Shown: positions 1 to 8,529 of the stretch, piece after piece | Layout of the letters: the number at the start of each line of letters is the position of its first letter | Position numbering within the stretch: position 1 is the first letter of the stretch | Source: Gracilimonas sp964505215 | Lineage (GTDB): Bacteria > Bacteroidota > Rhodothermia > Balneolales > Balneolaceae | Direction of reading: 5' to 3' | Length of the DNA stretch: 64,000 nucleotides | Assembly: GCA_964505215.1 (NCBI GenBank) | Contig: CAZDGU010000002.1 | Coordinates: 290,204-354,203, forward strand | Notes under the pieces: generated by a model | What the model was told of the DNA's origin: nothing | Database searches by the model: none | The model's input: only the letters and a program-made list of their open reading frames with translations | Program-made: the position numbers and the translations under genes

Positions 1-64
1 GGAAATTGACGGCCTTGGTTCTGTTGAGGTAATTTTTGAACGTATAAAAAACGCGCTTAGCTAA
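1..64 (+). CDS. C-terminal end of a probable adenylate kinase (partial)
   Basis: An open frame runs in from the left edge and ends with TAA at 62-64. The 20 visible residues include DGLGSVEVIFERI and fit the C-terminal end of bacterial adenylate kinases, where an acidic, glycine-containing turn precedes the last helix. The gene overlaps the stop of the convergent ATP-grasp gene by a few bases. With so few residues the family call is tentative; another enzyme ending in a similar helix is possible. Confidence 0.4.
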   Translation, partial: EIDGLGSVEVIFERIKNALS

Positions 65-978
65 TCAGATTTTCCGCTTAGCTTTTGCAGCACCTGCCGG
101 GCTAATTTCTGAGCGGCTTCCGGCTTTAGACGAAACCATAGCTCCGGCTCAATAAGTTCGATTTCGCTTACGGCTAACCTTCCATCGTTATCCAAAATCA
201 CATCTATTCGGGAATACACAGGAAGTTCGGGACAAGCTAATACCGCCTTTTTTGCAAACTCTATTTCTTCGGGTGTGGGTTGATAGGGGTGAACCGCTCC
301 GCCAAAATCATCTTGAACCCTGAAATCGCCGGGCTTGGCTTTTTTTAGTACCGCATGGCTGAACTCTTGCCCAAAAAATACAAATGACCATTCACCCCGC
401 ACCATAATAGAGTGTTGAAAGGGCTGGAGCATGAAATCTTCTTTGGTTAATACTTCAACCAGCTTCTCCGAGATTTCCGCCATGTTGCCGGGTTGAATTC
501 TATATGTAAGCCTTCCACCGCCGCCTATCGTGGGTTTAATAATAGTATCTTTCCAACCCGTAATTTCGTGCAGCTGATGAATAGATTTTGAAATCGTTCT
601 ATTCAAATATCGGGTAGGAATCACACGCACGCCTTTTCTTCCTAATCTGTCCAGATAATGCTTGTCTATATTCCATTCTATAAGTTGTCTGCTGTTAATT
701 AGCAGCGTTTGTGATGACACTTCAGAAAGCCACCGGGTAAAGTGGGCATAGTGATCGAAATAATCCCACGTAGATCGGAACAGTACACTGCGGGTTTCTG
801 CCCAATTAAAATCAGCATCAGCCCAACTTTTTCTTGAAACGGATAATCCCTCGTTCTCCAGCGCCCTTTTTACCCACTCATCTTCTTTTAGTACGTTTTG
901 CACGTATTCATTCTTCTCAGATTCAGGTGGATTTACGTAGCGGTCATCGGTAAGTATTACTACATCAAAATGTGGCAT
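61..978 (-). CDS. ATP-grasp domain protein (RimK/glutathione-synthetase-like)
   Basis: This protein looks like an ATP-grasp carboxylate-amine ligase. Visible features are the ATP-binding lysine stretch DTIIKPTIGGGG, the LQPF segment, and a C-terminal metal/ATP-binding part with RIDVILDND and the acidic IELIEPELWF. That ending is typical of the small RimK/cycloserine-ligase-like ATP-grasp proteins. I chose the ATG at 978 (MPHFDVVILTDD), because the fold normally opens directly with such a strand; the frame stays open to an ATG at 1026, which would add 16 residues. The gene is convergent with the partial gene at the left edge. The substrate cannot be read from the sequence. Confidence 0.75.
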   Translation of the reverse strand: MPHFDVVILTDDRYVNPPESEKNEYVQNVLKEDEWVKRALENEGLSVSRKSWADADFNWAETRSVLFRSTWDYFDHYAHFTRWLSEVSSQTLLINSRQLIEWNIDKHYLDRLGRKGVRVIPTRYLNRTISKSIHQLHEITGWKDTIIKPTIGGGGRLTYRIQPGNMAEISEKLVEVLTKEDFMLQPFQHSIMVRGEWSFVFFGQEFSHAVLKKAKPGDFRVQDDFGGAVHPYQPTPEEIEFAKKAVLACPELPVYSRIDVILDNDGRLAVSEIELIEPELWFRLKPEAAQKLARQVLQKLSGKSD

Positions 979-1429
979 TAGTCTTTTGTTAGATATGAAT
1001 AGCGGGAAACCCGGTCGAGTCATCAAAATAAAAGGCGAATATAGGAATCCTGCATATCAAATATCCGGATACACCCCCTTCCTGCTTCCGATACCCGAAA
1101 TTGCTTACAATACAAGTACAAGAATAATGATCTAAGCCTTCAATATTAGCAAGGTAAAGGGTTTGTATAACCAGTTTTCTGATTTTTTATTAGTTCTGCT
1201 GAAAATTGATGTTTTTGCCTTAGCCGATAAAAATATACATTTTAGTTGAAACATCTTTTTACCAAACATGTTAGCATCATGCCGGTAAAAGGAATTAGCT
1301 AATAATGCAATCAACACAATCTATTTAATATTAAAGCAGTAATTGAATAATATCAGACCTGTTAAGAAGTTATGAGCAATGGTTAGGCTGTAAACCTTAA
1401 TGTTTACAATTTTAAAAAGGGATGGACAC
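979..1429. other. Intergenic spacer between two divergent genes
   Basis: This stretch of about 450 bases separates the ATP-grasp gene (leftward) from the ECF sigma factor gene (rightward). It should contain promoters for both. I found no clear TAnnTTTG element, no RNA gene and no convincing small ORF; the longest reading frame here has no recognisable composition or ribosome binding site. Confidence 0.5.
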
Positions 1430-2005
1430 ATGTCTCACTTAACGAGAGATGAAAAGAAAAAGCAAAAAGACTTCGATGAAGAGATCATTCCGCACATGGA
1501 TGCGCTGTATAACTTTGCGCTCCGATTAACAGCAGATCCAATCGATGCTGAAGACCTTGTACAAGAATCTGTGGTGAAGGCTTATCGGTTTTTCAGCAGC
1601 TACGAGAAGGGCACCGATGCCAAAGCCTGGATGTTTCGTATTCTTAAAAACTCGTTTATCAACAATTATCGCAAAACATCCAAACAACCTTCGCAGGTAG
1701 ATTATGACGAGGTGTCGTCTTATTATGAGTCTATAAGGGCCGAACGAACTGAGACCTCAGATTTAGAAAGCCTGATGTTTCGCGAATTAATGGACGATGA
1801 CTTATCTACTGCATTAGCCCGCCTGCCGGAAGATTTTCGCACGGTAGTTCTTCTGTGTGATGTGGAAGGATACACCTACGAAGAAATTGCCAACATGCTG
1901 GATGTCCCCATCGGAACCATACGCTCTCGCCTGCACCGCGGCCGGAATCTTTTGAAAACGGAGCTCCTCGAATACGCCAAAAAGCGCGGCTATACCGGAG
2001 ACTAA
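1430..2005 (+). CDS. RNA polymerase ECF-type sigma factor (RpoE-like)
   Basis: This is a two-domain extracytoplasmic-function sigma factor of 191 residues. Region 2 holds the acidic core-binding helix (PIDAEDLVQESVVKAYRFF) and an aromatic promoter-melting part with KAWMFRILKN. Region 4 holds the helix-turn-helix YTYEEIANMLDVPIGTIRSR. I prefer the ATG at 1430, because the purine-rich AAAAAGGGATGG at 1414-1425 is well placed for it; an in-frame ATG at 1400 would add 10 residues. No anti-sigma gene follows. The next gene is a convergent histidine kinase whose end overlaps this one by 4 bases. The stress it responds to is not visible. Confidence 0.9.
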   Translation: MSHLTRDEKKKQKDFDEEIIPHMDALYNFALRLTADPIDAEDLVQESVVKAYRFFSSYEKGTDAKAWMFRILKNSFINNYRKTSKQPSQVDYDEVSSYYESIRAERTETSDLESLMFRELMDDDLSTALARLPEDFRTVVLLCDVEGYTYEEIANMLDVPIGTIRSRLHRGRNLLKTELLEYAKKRGYTGD

Positions 2006-3309
2006 GCCTTGTTTTTGTTTACTACTTTAAGCGTAATGCGCATGGTAGTGCCTTCTTCCAGTTCAGAACGTAGTACAAAAACGCTGCCTTCGTGGTAATC
2101 TTCAATAATGCGTTTTGTGAGGCTGAGTCCTAATCCCCAACCTCTTTTCTTGGTACTGAAACCGGGCTTAAAAATATTTTTAACATTCTGAATTTCTATC
2201 CCGGCTCCCGAATCTTCAATATCAATGATTACCTCACCCTCTTGCACCTTCGAGGTGATTGAAATAAAGGAAAGATCGTCTTGATCGCGCAGTGAATCCA
2301 TGGCATTTTTTACCAGATTTTCGATAGCCCACTGCAACAGCTCCGGATTAGCTTTTACTTTAGCTTTTGCATCTAATTTTTTCCGCACTTCAATAGCTTT
2401 GCCCAGCCGGGGTAAGCGGCGCTCCATATATGCCAAAACCTGCTCTAAAATAGGACTGATGTCCATGGTTTCCAGCTCCGGCTCTGAGCCAATTTTCCCA
2501 AACCGCTCGGCCACTCCTTTCAGCCGCTGAATATCCTTCTCAATTTCGTTGGCTATATTTAAAGCTTCTTTATCGTCTTTGTATTCATCTTTTAAAAGAT
2601 GAAGCCAGCCATATAAACTCGAAATTGGCGTACCTAACTGGTGAGCGGCTTCTTTGGCCATACCCACCCATAAATTTGATTGCTCCGACCGGGTAATGCT
2701 TCGGTATGATGTATAGCCCACGCCCAGCAACAAGCTCAGCAATAAAATTTGAACATAAGGAAAGTAGCGTAGCATTTGCACCGTAGGGCTTTCCCCGTAA
2801 TACACAAACTGCTTAATCTGCCGATTTCTGTCACCAATTATGAAATCTATGGGATCATTCAGGCTTTTAAATTCTCGTACTAAATTTTGCCGGGCTTTTT
2901 GAGAGGCCAGGGTAAGTGAGTCGATATTCCGCTGGTGCAAAATAATGTCACTCGAGTCTATTACAATGGTGGGTATTTTAAAGCGGTCTTCAAGTATAAT
3001 TTCTTCTGTAACAAAGTTGGTTGCACTTTTTTTTGCCTCAGCGGCTTCAATTAATGCTACAACACTGTCGGGAACTTCTTCGATGCCCCTCAGCAAACTG
3101 ATTGCATTTAACAACATAGTGCTGGGCTGCTCATCTACCGGCTGGCTGTTAAACTCGATGGCTCGCGTCCAAAGCTCTACACTGGCTCGCTCTTGCTCTA
3201 AAATTTTGCTAACCAAATAATTATTATAAATCAGTGATCCCACTCCCAAGAAGAGAATAAGAAAAACGAGCACCAGTTTAATCCTATTGGATGGAATAAA
3301 GAGATTCAT
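2002..3309 (-). CDS. Membrane sensor histidine kinase
   Basis: A 435-residue two-component sensor kinase. A membrane helix at about residues 11-27 is followed by an extracytoplasmic region of roughly 155 residues and a second helix at about 185-203. The phospho-accepting His is H223 in AAHQLGTPIS. The ATPase part has the N box (ENLVKNAMDSL), the G1 box (DIEDSGAGIE) and the G2 box (GWGLGLSLTKRI). The H-box form HQLGTP is common in Bacteroidota kinases. No response-regulator gene adjoins it, so it is an orphan locally. It converges on the ECF sigma gene with a 4-base overlap. Confidence 0.9.
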   Translation of the reverse strand: MNLFIPSNRIKLVLVFLILFLGVGSLIYNNYLVSKILEQERASVELWTRAIEFNSQPVDEQPSTMLLNAISLLRGIEEVPDSVVALIEAAEAKKSATNFVTEEIILEDRFKIPTIVIDSSDIILHQRNIDSLTLASQKARQNLVREFKSLNDPIDFIIGDRNRQIKQFVYYGESPTVQMLRYFPYVQILLLSLLLGVGYTSYRSITRSEQSNLWVGMAKEAAHQLGTPISSLYGWLHLLKDEYKDDKEALNIANEIEKDIQRLKGVAERFGKIGSEPELETMDISPILEQVLAYMERRLPRLGKAIEVRKKLDAKAKVKANPELLQWAIENLVKNAMDSLRDQDDLSFISITSKVQEGEVIIDIEDSGAGIEIQNVKNIFKPGFSTKKRGWGLGLSLTKRIIEDYHEGSVFVLRSELEEGTTMRITLKVVNKNKA

Positions 3310-3357
3310 GTACTAAGGATAAACCTTTTTAGCTAAAAATAGAAAGGGGATAAAACA

Positions 3358-3384
3358 AAAAAACCTCTCTAAAAGAGAGGTTTT
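3358..3384 (-). terminator. Rho-independent terminator after clpX
   Basis: AACCTCTCT at 3362-3370 pairs with AGAGAGGTT at 3374-3382 around a 3-base loop. On the minus strand the stem is followed by seven T residues. It lies 7 bases past the clpX stop. Confidence 0.85.
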
Positions 3385-3390
3385 AATAAA

Positions 3391-4644
3391 TTACGCAGAA
3401 GCTTTTTGTTTTTCGTAAACAGGCGGTGCCTTCTTTTCTATGGTTTCTTCAGTGATTATACATCGGGCAATGTTTTCCATAGAAGGCAACGAAAACATAA
3501 TATCGAGCATGGCAGCTTCCATAATTGACCGTAAGCCACGGGCCCCTGTTTTACGCGCTTTTGCCTTTTTAACTATGGCTATTAAAGCTTCTTCCTCAAT
3601 TTCTAACTCCACATCTTCCATTTTAAACAGCTTTTTGTACTGTTTAACCAATGCATTTTTGGGCGTTTGCAGAATGTCGAGCATAGCTTCATCAGAAAGT
3701 TCGTGCAGTCCGCAAATAACGGGCAATCGGCCAATAAGCTCCGGAATCAACCCAAAGTGCTGCAGGTCTTCCGGTTCAACATGTGTAAAAATCTCCGGAT
3801 CTTCTTTGTCGAATTTAACCTGATCTTGAGTATTAAAGCCCATTACGGTTGTTGACAACCGACGAGAAATAATTTCCTCCAGTCCCGAAAAGGCTCCACC
3901 GCAAATAAATAGAATATTTGCCGTATCTAATTGTATAAAGCTTTGCTCAGGATGTTTTCGGCCGCCTTTTGGTGGAATATTGGCAACGGTTCCTTCTAAA
4001 ATTTTAAGTAAAGCCTGCTGTACACCTTCTCCACTAACATCGCGGGTGATAGATGGATTATCACTTTTGCGCGCAACTTTATCCACTTCATCAATATACA
4101 CGATGCCGCGTTTGGCTCGCTCCACATCATAATCGGCCGCTTGCAGCAGGTTGCTTAAAATGCTTTCTACGTCTTCGCCCACATAGCCGGCTTCGGTAAG
4201 TACGGTAGCATCGGCAATGGTGAACGGAACATCAATAATATTAGCAAGCGTGCGTGCTAAAAGCGTTTTTCCACTTCCGGTAGGGCCCAGCAGTACAATG
4301 TTTGACTTCTCAATTTGCGTATCATCAATCTCCGACATTTCAGCCGAAATCCGTTTGTAATGATTATAAACGGCAACAGACAGTGTTTTTTTAGCCATAT
4401 CCTGGCCAATCACATAGTCATCAAGCTTATTTTTAATTTCAACCGGTTTAAGCATCGGTTTGAAGCTTTTCTCGCGGCGGCGTGCTAATGAAGCTAAATC
4501 ACTCTGAATAATGCTGGAGGCATCTTCTACGCAACGGTCACAAATATATACGCCGGGTCCGGCTACCATACTGTTCACTTCCAGGCTGGAACGGCTACAA
4601 AATGAACAGTGTACAATGTCGCTGTTTTTCTCTTTTTCGCTCAT
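3391..4644 (-). CDS. clpX: ATP-dependent Clp protease ATP-binding subunit ClpX
   Basis: ClpX is the hexameric AAA+ unfoldase that recognises tagged substrates and feeds them to ClpP. The 417-residue product has the N-terminal zinc-binding domain with C13, C16, C35 and C38. The Walker A GPTGSGKT is at 120-127, Walker B IVYIDE at 181-186, and the sensor/arginine-finger region (ELIGRLP) follows, then the C-terminal small domain. It is the last gene of a tig-clpP-clpX cluster, 28 bases after clpP, and ends at a clear terminator. All expected motifs are intact. Confidence 0.98.
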   Translation of the reverse strand: MSEKEKNSDIVHCSFCSRSSLEVNSMVAGPGVYICDRCVEDASSIIQSDLASLARRREKSFKPMLKPVEIKNKLDDYVIGQDMAKKTLSVAVYNHYKRISAEMSEIDDTQIEKSNIVLLGPTGSGKTLLARTLANIIDVPFTIADATVLTEAGYVGEDVESILSNLLQAADYDVERAKRGIVYIDEVDKVARKSDNPSITRDVSGEGVQQALLKILEGTVANIPPKGGRKHPEQSFIQLDTANILFICGGAFSGLEEIISRRLSTTVMGFNTQDQVKFDKEDPEIFTHVEPEDLQHFGLIPELIGRLPVICGLHELSDEAMLDILQTPKNALVKQYKKLFKMEDVELEIEEEALIAIVKKAKARKTGARGLRSIMEAAMLDIMFSLPSMENIARCIITEETIEKKAPPVYEKQKASA

Positions 4645-4672
4645 AGCATGTCTAAATTAATAAAAATACCGG

Positions 4673-5326
4673 TTATTTAGAACTCTTAGACTTCCCTAAC
4701 ACATTATCTACCAAGCCGTACTCTTTGGCTTCATCGGCAGTCATCCATTTGTTACGGTCTGAGTCTTCCATAATTTGATCTATGGATTTACCACTGTGAT
4801 CAGCCAGAATTTGGCTCAGTTCTTTCTTAACTCGTATAATTTCTTTGGCTTCAATTTCAATATCGCTGGCTTGGCCTCGCGTTCCGCCCAGTGGCTGGTG
4901 AATCATAACGCGAGAGTGGGGAAGACAGCTTCTTTTGCCTTTGGTTCCGGCTGTAAGCAATACCGCCCCCATACTTGCGGCCATACCCATACAGGTTGTG
5001 GCTACATCACACTTAATATGCTGGATGGTATCATAAATAGCTAAACCTGCTGAAACCACACCACCCGGGCTGTTAATATAAAAGTGAATATCTTTTTCGG
5101 GATCTTCTGACTCTAAAAATAACAGCTGAGCCATTATAGAGCTGGCAACCGTATCGTTTACGGGAGAACCCAATATTATAATGCGGTCTTTAAGCAGGCG
5201 TGAGTAAATATCGTACGCTCGCTCGCCGCGGCTGGTAGTTTCTACAACCATGGGAACCAGGTTGCCCTGTATCGGTTGAGTAGAATCTAAATTCGGATCT
5301 TCAAAAAGCGGTTGCTCGTTAATCAT
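4673..5326 (-). CDS. clpP: ATP-dependent Clp protease proteolytic subunit ClpP
   Basis: ClpP forms the double-heptamer peptidase chamber served by ClpX. The 217-residue protein has the nucleophile S118 (GMAASMGAV) and H143 (RVMIHQPLGG). The usual spacing of 49 residues from the His to the triad Asp lands on N192 (SDRNKW), where E. coli and B. subtilis have Asp; the codon at 4751-4753 reads AAC on the minus strand. An Asn-containing triad is known in Listeria ClpP1, so activity may be altered rather than lost. The gene sits 18 bases after tig and 28 before clpX, presumably in one transcript. Confidence 0.97.
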   Translation of the reverse strand: MINEQPLFEDPNLDSTQPIQGNLVPMVVETTSRGERAYDIYSRLLKDRIIILGSPVNDTVASSIMAQLLFLESEDPEKDIHFYINSPGGVVSAGLAIYDTIQHIKCDVATTCMGMAASMGAVLLTAGTKGKRSCLPHSRVMIHQPLGGTRGQASDIEIEAKEIIRVKKELSQILADHSGKSIDQIMEDSDRNKWMTADEAKEYGLVDNVLGKSKSSK

Positions 5327-5344
5327 AATGTGATGGATGATCGT

Positions 5345-6640
5345 TTATTTGTTATTCTTTTCTTTCTTCTCTTGCAGCTCTCGGTATTCGTCTCTGCCCA
5401 ATTCTTTGATTTTCACTTTGTCCTGCAAAATATTAAACACTTTATTTTCGCGGATACTGTTACGCAACTGCTCAAGCATTTGAGGTTGTTGTGCGTAAAT
5501 CTGCTTGATTTGGTCGGTTGGCATACCGTAACGGGCAGCTTCCATAGCTAATTGCTCGTCAATATCTTCGGGGGTGATGTCGATGTCTTCAAAAGTATCC
5601 TGCAGTTTTTGGCTGATGAACGACCATTTGGCTTCTCGAACTGCGCGGTCTTTCATTCCGGCTTTATACTGCTCGGCATCAAAATGCTCGGGAAGTTCGC
5701 CGCCCTGTTGCTGCTTCAGCTGATCTACATAAGAGCCCTGAATTTGGGCAACAAATGTTTCGGGAACTTCAAACTCATGAGCATCAACAAGTGCATCGGC
5801 TACATCATTCTTAAATAAGTCTTCGGCCGTTTGGTCGTAATACTGCTGCATACGGCTTTTAATATAGCTTCTAAACTCATCTTCGTTTTCTGCTTCGCCG
5901 TTGCTCTGCTCTTTTATAACTTCGTCGGTAAGCTCGGCTCTGTTCAGCGTTTTCACTTCTTTGATGGTAACGCGGAATCGGTCGGTTTCATCCCCCTCGC
6001 TTAGTTCCATATCAACAACATCGCCCGGCTTTTTACCAACTAACTGCTCTTGAAACTCTTTGGCACCCTTCTGGCGTAAGTCCAGCTCCTGATCTTCATC
6101 TACTTCGCCCTCTACTTCATTGCCATCTTCATCCAAACTGACAACATCTACAAGCAGTTTAGAATCTTCTTTAGCAGCCTCATCAACTGTTTCCCAGTTT
6201 CCTTCGCGCTCCAGTGTACGTTCAATTTCTTCGTCCACTTCTTCTTCTGTAACATCGTGAACCATCTTGTTCACTTCAATTTTGGCAAGATCTCCAATCT
6301 CAACTTCAGGCTTGGCTCCAATTTTGAACTTTACTTCCAGCTCATCATTTTCCCAGGAGAAATCCATCATTTCGGTTTCGCCAATTGGCTCGTGCTCGGG
6401 CACTACCTCTTTTTCAAAAACGCTTTGAATGATGTTGCTGATTTCTTCTTGCTCAATTTCATCGCCAAATCGCTTTTTAATAAGCCCCATTGGCACTTTA
6501 CCGGGACGAAATCCCGGCAGCTGAATTTGGCCTCTATACTTTTTATAAGCTTTTTCGAAGTCTTCTTTAAGATCTTCTCGGGTTGCTTTTAGGGTAACTT
6601 CTTTATCTACAGATGTGAGCTCTTCTACAGAAATATCCAC
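5345..6640 (-). CDS. tig: Trigger factor (ribosome-associated chaperone and peptidyl-prolyl isomerase)
   Basis: Trigger factor binds the ribosome exit tunnel and shields nascent chains. The 431-residue protein opens with the ribosome-binding domain carrying the signature GFRPGK at 43-48. An acidic middle region occupies the place of the FKBP-type PPIase domain, and a long helical substrate-cradle domain ends in a Lys/Glu-rich tail. The middle domain is very acidic and poorly conserved, so isomerase activity is uncertain. It leads the tig-clpP-clpX cluster. A tRNA-Leu gene ends about 67 bases upstream on the same strand without an obvious terminator, so the tRNA promoter may also read into tig. 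Confidence 0.96.
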   Translation of the reverse strand: MDISVEELTSVDKEVTLKATREDLKEDFEKAYKKYRGQIQLPGFRPGKVPMGLIKKRFGDEIEQEEISNIIQSVFEKEVVPEHEPIGETEMMDFSWENDELEVKFKIGAKPEVEIGDLAKIEVNKMVHDVTEEEVDEEIERTLEREGNWETVDEAAKEDSKLLVDVVSLDEDGNEVEGEVDEDQELDLRQKGAKEFQEQLVGKKPGDVVDMELSEGDETDRFRVTIKEVKTLNRAELTDEVIKEQSNGEAENEDEFRSYIKSRMQQYYDQTAEDLFKNDVADALVDAHEFEVPETFVAQIQGSYVDQLKQQQGGELPEHFDAEQYKAGMKDRAVREAKWSFISQKLQDTFEDIDITPEDIDEQLAMEAARYGMPTDQIKQIYAQQPQMLEQLRNSIRENKVFNILQDKVKIKELGRDEYRELQEKKEKNNK

Positions 6641-6707
6641 GTGTTCTCCGCTTTGTTTATTTTATTCAGTAAAATGAACAGGATTTCAATTATTATTAGG
6701 AAGGAAG

Positions 6708-6791
6708 TACGAGAGGGGGGACTCGAACCCCCACATCGGTTAAGATACTAGATCCTAAATCTAGCGCGTCTACCAATTCCGCCACTCTCGC
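6708..6791 (-). tRNA. tRNA-Leu (anticodon UAG)
   Basis: The minus strand folds into an 84-base tRNA with a long variable arm, as expected for a class II tRNA. The acceptor stem GCGAGAG pairs with CTCTCGT (G:U at the first pair), the anticodon loop is TTTAGGA around TAG, and the T arm carries GGTTCGAGTCC. CCA is not encoded; the discriminator base is A. Confidence 0.97.
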
Positions 6792-6806
6792 AAAATTCAG
6801 AGCTTG

Positions 6807-6837
6807 CAAAGATAAGACTTTACACTTCTCAATTCAA
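6807..6837 (-). promoter_or_regulatory. Promoter of tRNA-Leu (Bacteroidota-type)
   Basis: On the minus strand TTG (6837-6835) is followed after 20 bases by TATCTTTG (6814-6807), matching the Bacteroidota housekeeping consensus TTG/TAnnTTTG. It lies 15 bases before the mature tRNA. The same layout precedes tRNA-Phe and tRNA-Asp. Confidence 0.8.
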
Positions 6838-7057
6838 CTTTTTACCGTTCTTATTTACCATTTATTTTACTTAATGCAGAATGAAATGCTTTTTTGCTCT
6901 TCCTTCTTCGCAACAGTCAGTTACAACCTCAAAAAAATACTTTCTGACCATATATAATGAAATATAACCATGTTGTTTAAGGTTGCAGAATAATGCGTTC
7001 TTTCCTTACTATGCGTGTCAAGGTTCCATCTTGCAAATTAATAAGCTTTTTTCTGTT

Positions 7058-7399
7058 ATGTATAGAAATCTTCGTCTCCTTTATATAACTACTGCAAATA
7101 AAAAAGAAGCCCAACACATTGGCCGTACACTGGTTGAAGAAAAGCTTGCCGCTTGTGCCAATATTCTCGACGGCATGGAATCCATTTACAGCTGGAAGGG
7201 TGAAATTCAGGAAGACCAGGAGTGCGTTCTCATCATAAAAACGCACTACTCCAGAGTGCGAACAATTACGCGCCGGGTTAAAGAAATGCACAGTTATGAC
7301 GTGCCCTGCGTAATTTCACTCACCATAACCGAAGATGAGGGAAATGAAGAATATTTAGACTGGCTTGAAGAAACTTCTAAACAGCCGTTTAAACTTTAA
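7058..7399 (+). CDS. cutA: Divalent-cation tolerance protein CutA
   Basis: CutA proteins are small trimeric cytoplasmic proteins associated with copper and other divalent-cation tolerance; their mechanism is not settled. This 113-residue product has the family strand order: LRLLYITTANKKEA at the start, KLAACANI, the SIYSWKGEI segment, and HSYDVPCVI near the end. The ATG at 7058 gives the usual family length. The frame extends upstream to 6983, but those residues are unlike CutA. It stands alone, with tRNA-Leu on one side and convergent cysH on the other. Confidence 0.93.
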   Translation: MYRNLRLLYITTANKKEAQHIGRTLVEEKLAACANILDGMESIYSWKGEIQEDQECVLIIKTHYSRVRTITRRVKEMHSYDVPCVISLTITEDEGNEEYLDWLEETSKQPFKL

Positions 7400-7590
7400 G
7401 TTATCTCTTTAAAAAGGTCATTTTATTAGCGAAACTGTTCTTCCTGTTTTCAATTTATATAAAACATACTTCGCCCAAAAAGTTATTGACCTTGAAGGTT
7501 ATGCTAAGCTTAATAATAAAAACGCTTCAAGCACCCGGTCTTCTTTTTGAACTTAGAATAGAAGCTGAGTTTTGAAACACTTTCTGCGGG

Positions 7591-7625
7591 ACTCAGCGCC
7601 AAACTCCGCGTTCCTCTGCGAGAAA
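7591..7625 (-). repeat. Dispersed intergenic repeat, copy 1
   Basis: Read on the minus strand, this 35-base segment matches 14088-14122 (plus strand) at 26 of 35 positions. The shared blocks are TTTC, CGCAGAG and GAGTTTGG. It lies in the spacer between cutA and cysH. Function unknown; it may be a degraded small mobile repeat. Confidence 0.5.
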
Positions 7626-7675
7626 TTAATACCAATTAAAACATCCCAAAGGAAGAAGTAGCTGTATGAACTTTT

Positions 7676-8335
7676 CTAAAGATGCAGCCCGCATTCTGTT
7701 TTTCCGGAATCTCCCCAGCGCCCATCACGGCCTTCTCCTTTTACAGTGCAATAGGTACAGCCAACAGAATCATAACCAAAACGTTCTAAAGGATGGCGTG
7801 GAATTCCATAGCTCTCAAAATAATCATCCACCATTTCAGGCGTCCAGTCAATTAATGGATAAAATCGAGGCAGATCTTCTTTTTTCTGAAATATTTCCAA
7901 CCCACTGCGATAACTGTTTTGATAACTAATTAAGCCCGAAACCCAAACTTTATGCTTTTTCTTCACCTTCTCTAAAGGCTCTACCTTATTGTAATGGCAA
8001 CACAAATCAGGATCTGATTCCCAAAGTTTAGTTTCTTTAGTAAAGCGGTGCTTCTCTTTGTTCGGCGAGTGTTCTATAACATTCACTCCATACCTTTCAA
8101 TCAGCTGATTCTTATACTCTAAGGTTTCGGGAAATAAATATCCTGTATTAATAAAATGAATAGGATGGTTTTGCCGAATTCGGCTAATCATGTGAATAAG
8201 CAGTGCCGAAGTAGTTCCAAAAGAAGTGGTAACCAAAGCGTCGTCCCGATATTTATTCAGGATATGAGCAATGCGCACATCATTATGAGCAGACAAAAGA
8301 CTCTTATTTATTTTTTTAGCTTGAATGGACTTCAT
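7676..8335 (-). CDS. cysH: Assimilatory APS/PAPS reductase (CysH family)
   Basis: This enzyme reduces adenylyl sulfate (APS) or PAPS to sulfite in sulfate assimilation. The 219-residue protein has the P-loop-like TTSFGTTSA at 36-44, the double cysteine C112-C113, the CxxC pair C193/C196, and the catalytic tail ECGLH with C215. The CC...CxxC set binds a [4Fe-4S] cluster in the APS-reducing subfamily, so APS is the more likely substrate. The other sulfate-assimilation genes are not in the window, and the gene stands alone. Confidence 0.9.
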   Translation of the reverse strand: MKSIQAKKINKSLLSAHNDVRIAHILNKYRDDALVTTSFGTTSALLIHMISRIRQNHPIHFINTGYLFPETLEYKNQLIERYGVNVIEHSPNKEKHRFTKETKLWESDPDLCCHYNKVEPLEKVKKKHKVWVSGLISYQNSYRSGLEIFQKKEDLPRFYPLIDWTPEMVDDYFESYGIPRHPLERFGYDSVGCTYCTVKGEGRDGRWGDSGKTECGLHL

Positions 8336-8529
8336 TTCTAAAAGCTATCTTTTCTTATTCCTTATATCAATTCTACTTTTTACAAGCTATCAATCTCATG
8401 ATTAGAAAGCCGGAGCGGCCTGAGCTTCATCATAAGCGCTGAGCCTCGTAAACTTACTGCTTTTGTTTGCAAATATCTTTATTGTGAAGTGCTATATGTT
8501 TCCCTTTTTCTATACATCCTTATAAACGA

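Noticed and set aside
1132..1317. Minus-strand ORF of 61 residues in the spacer at 1 kb
   Set aside because: Low-complexity composition, no ribosome binding site, no resemblance to any family.
7676..7929. Plus-strand ORF over cysH
   Set aside because: It is antisense to the well-supported cysH gene and has no protein-like features.
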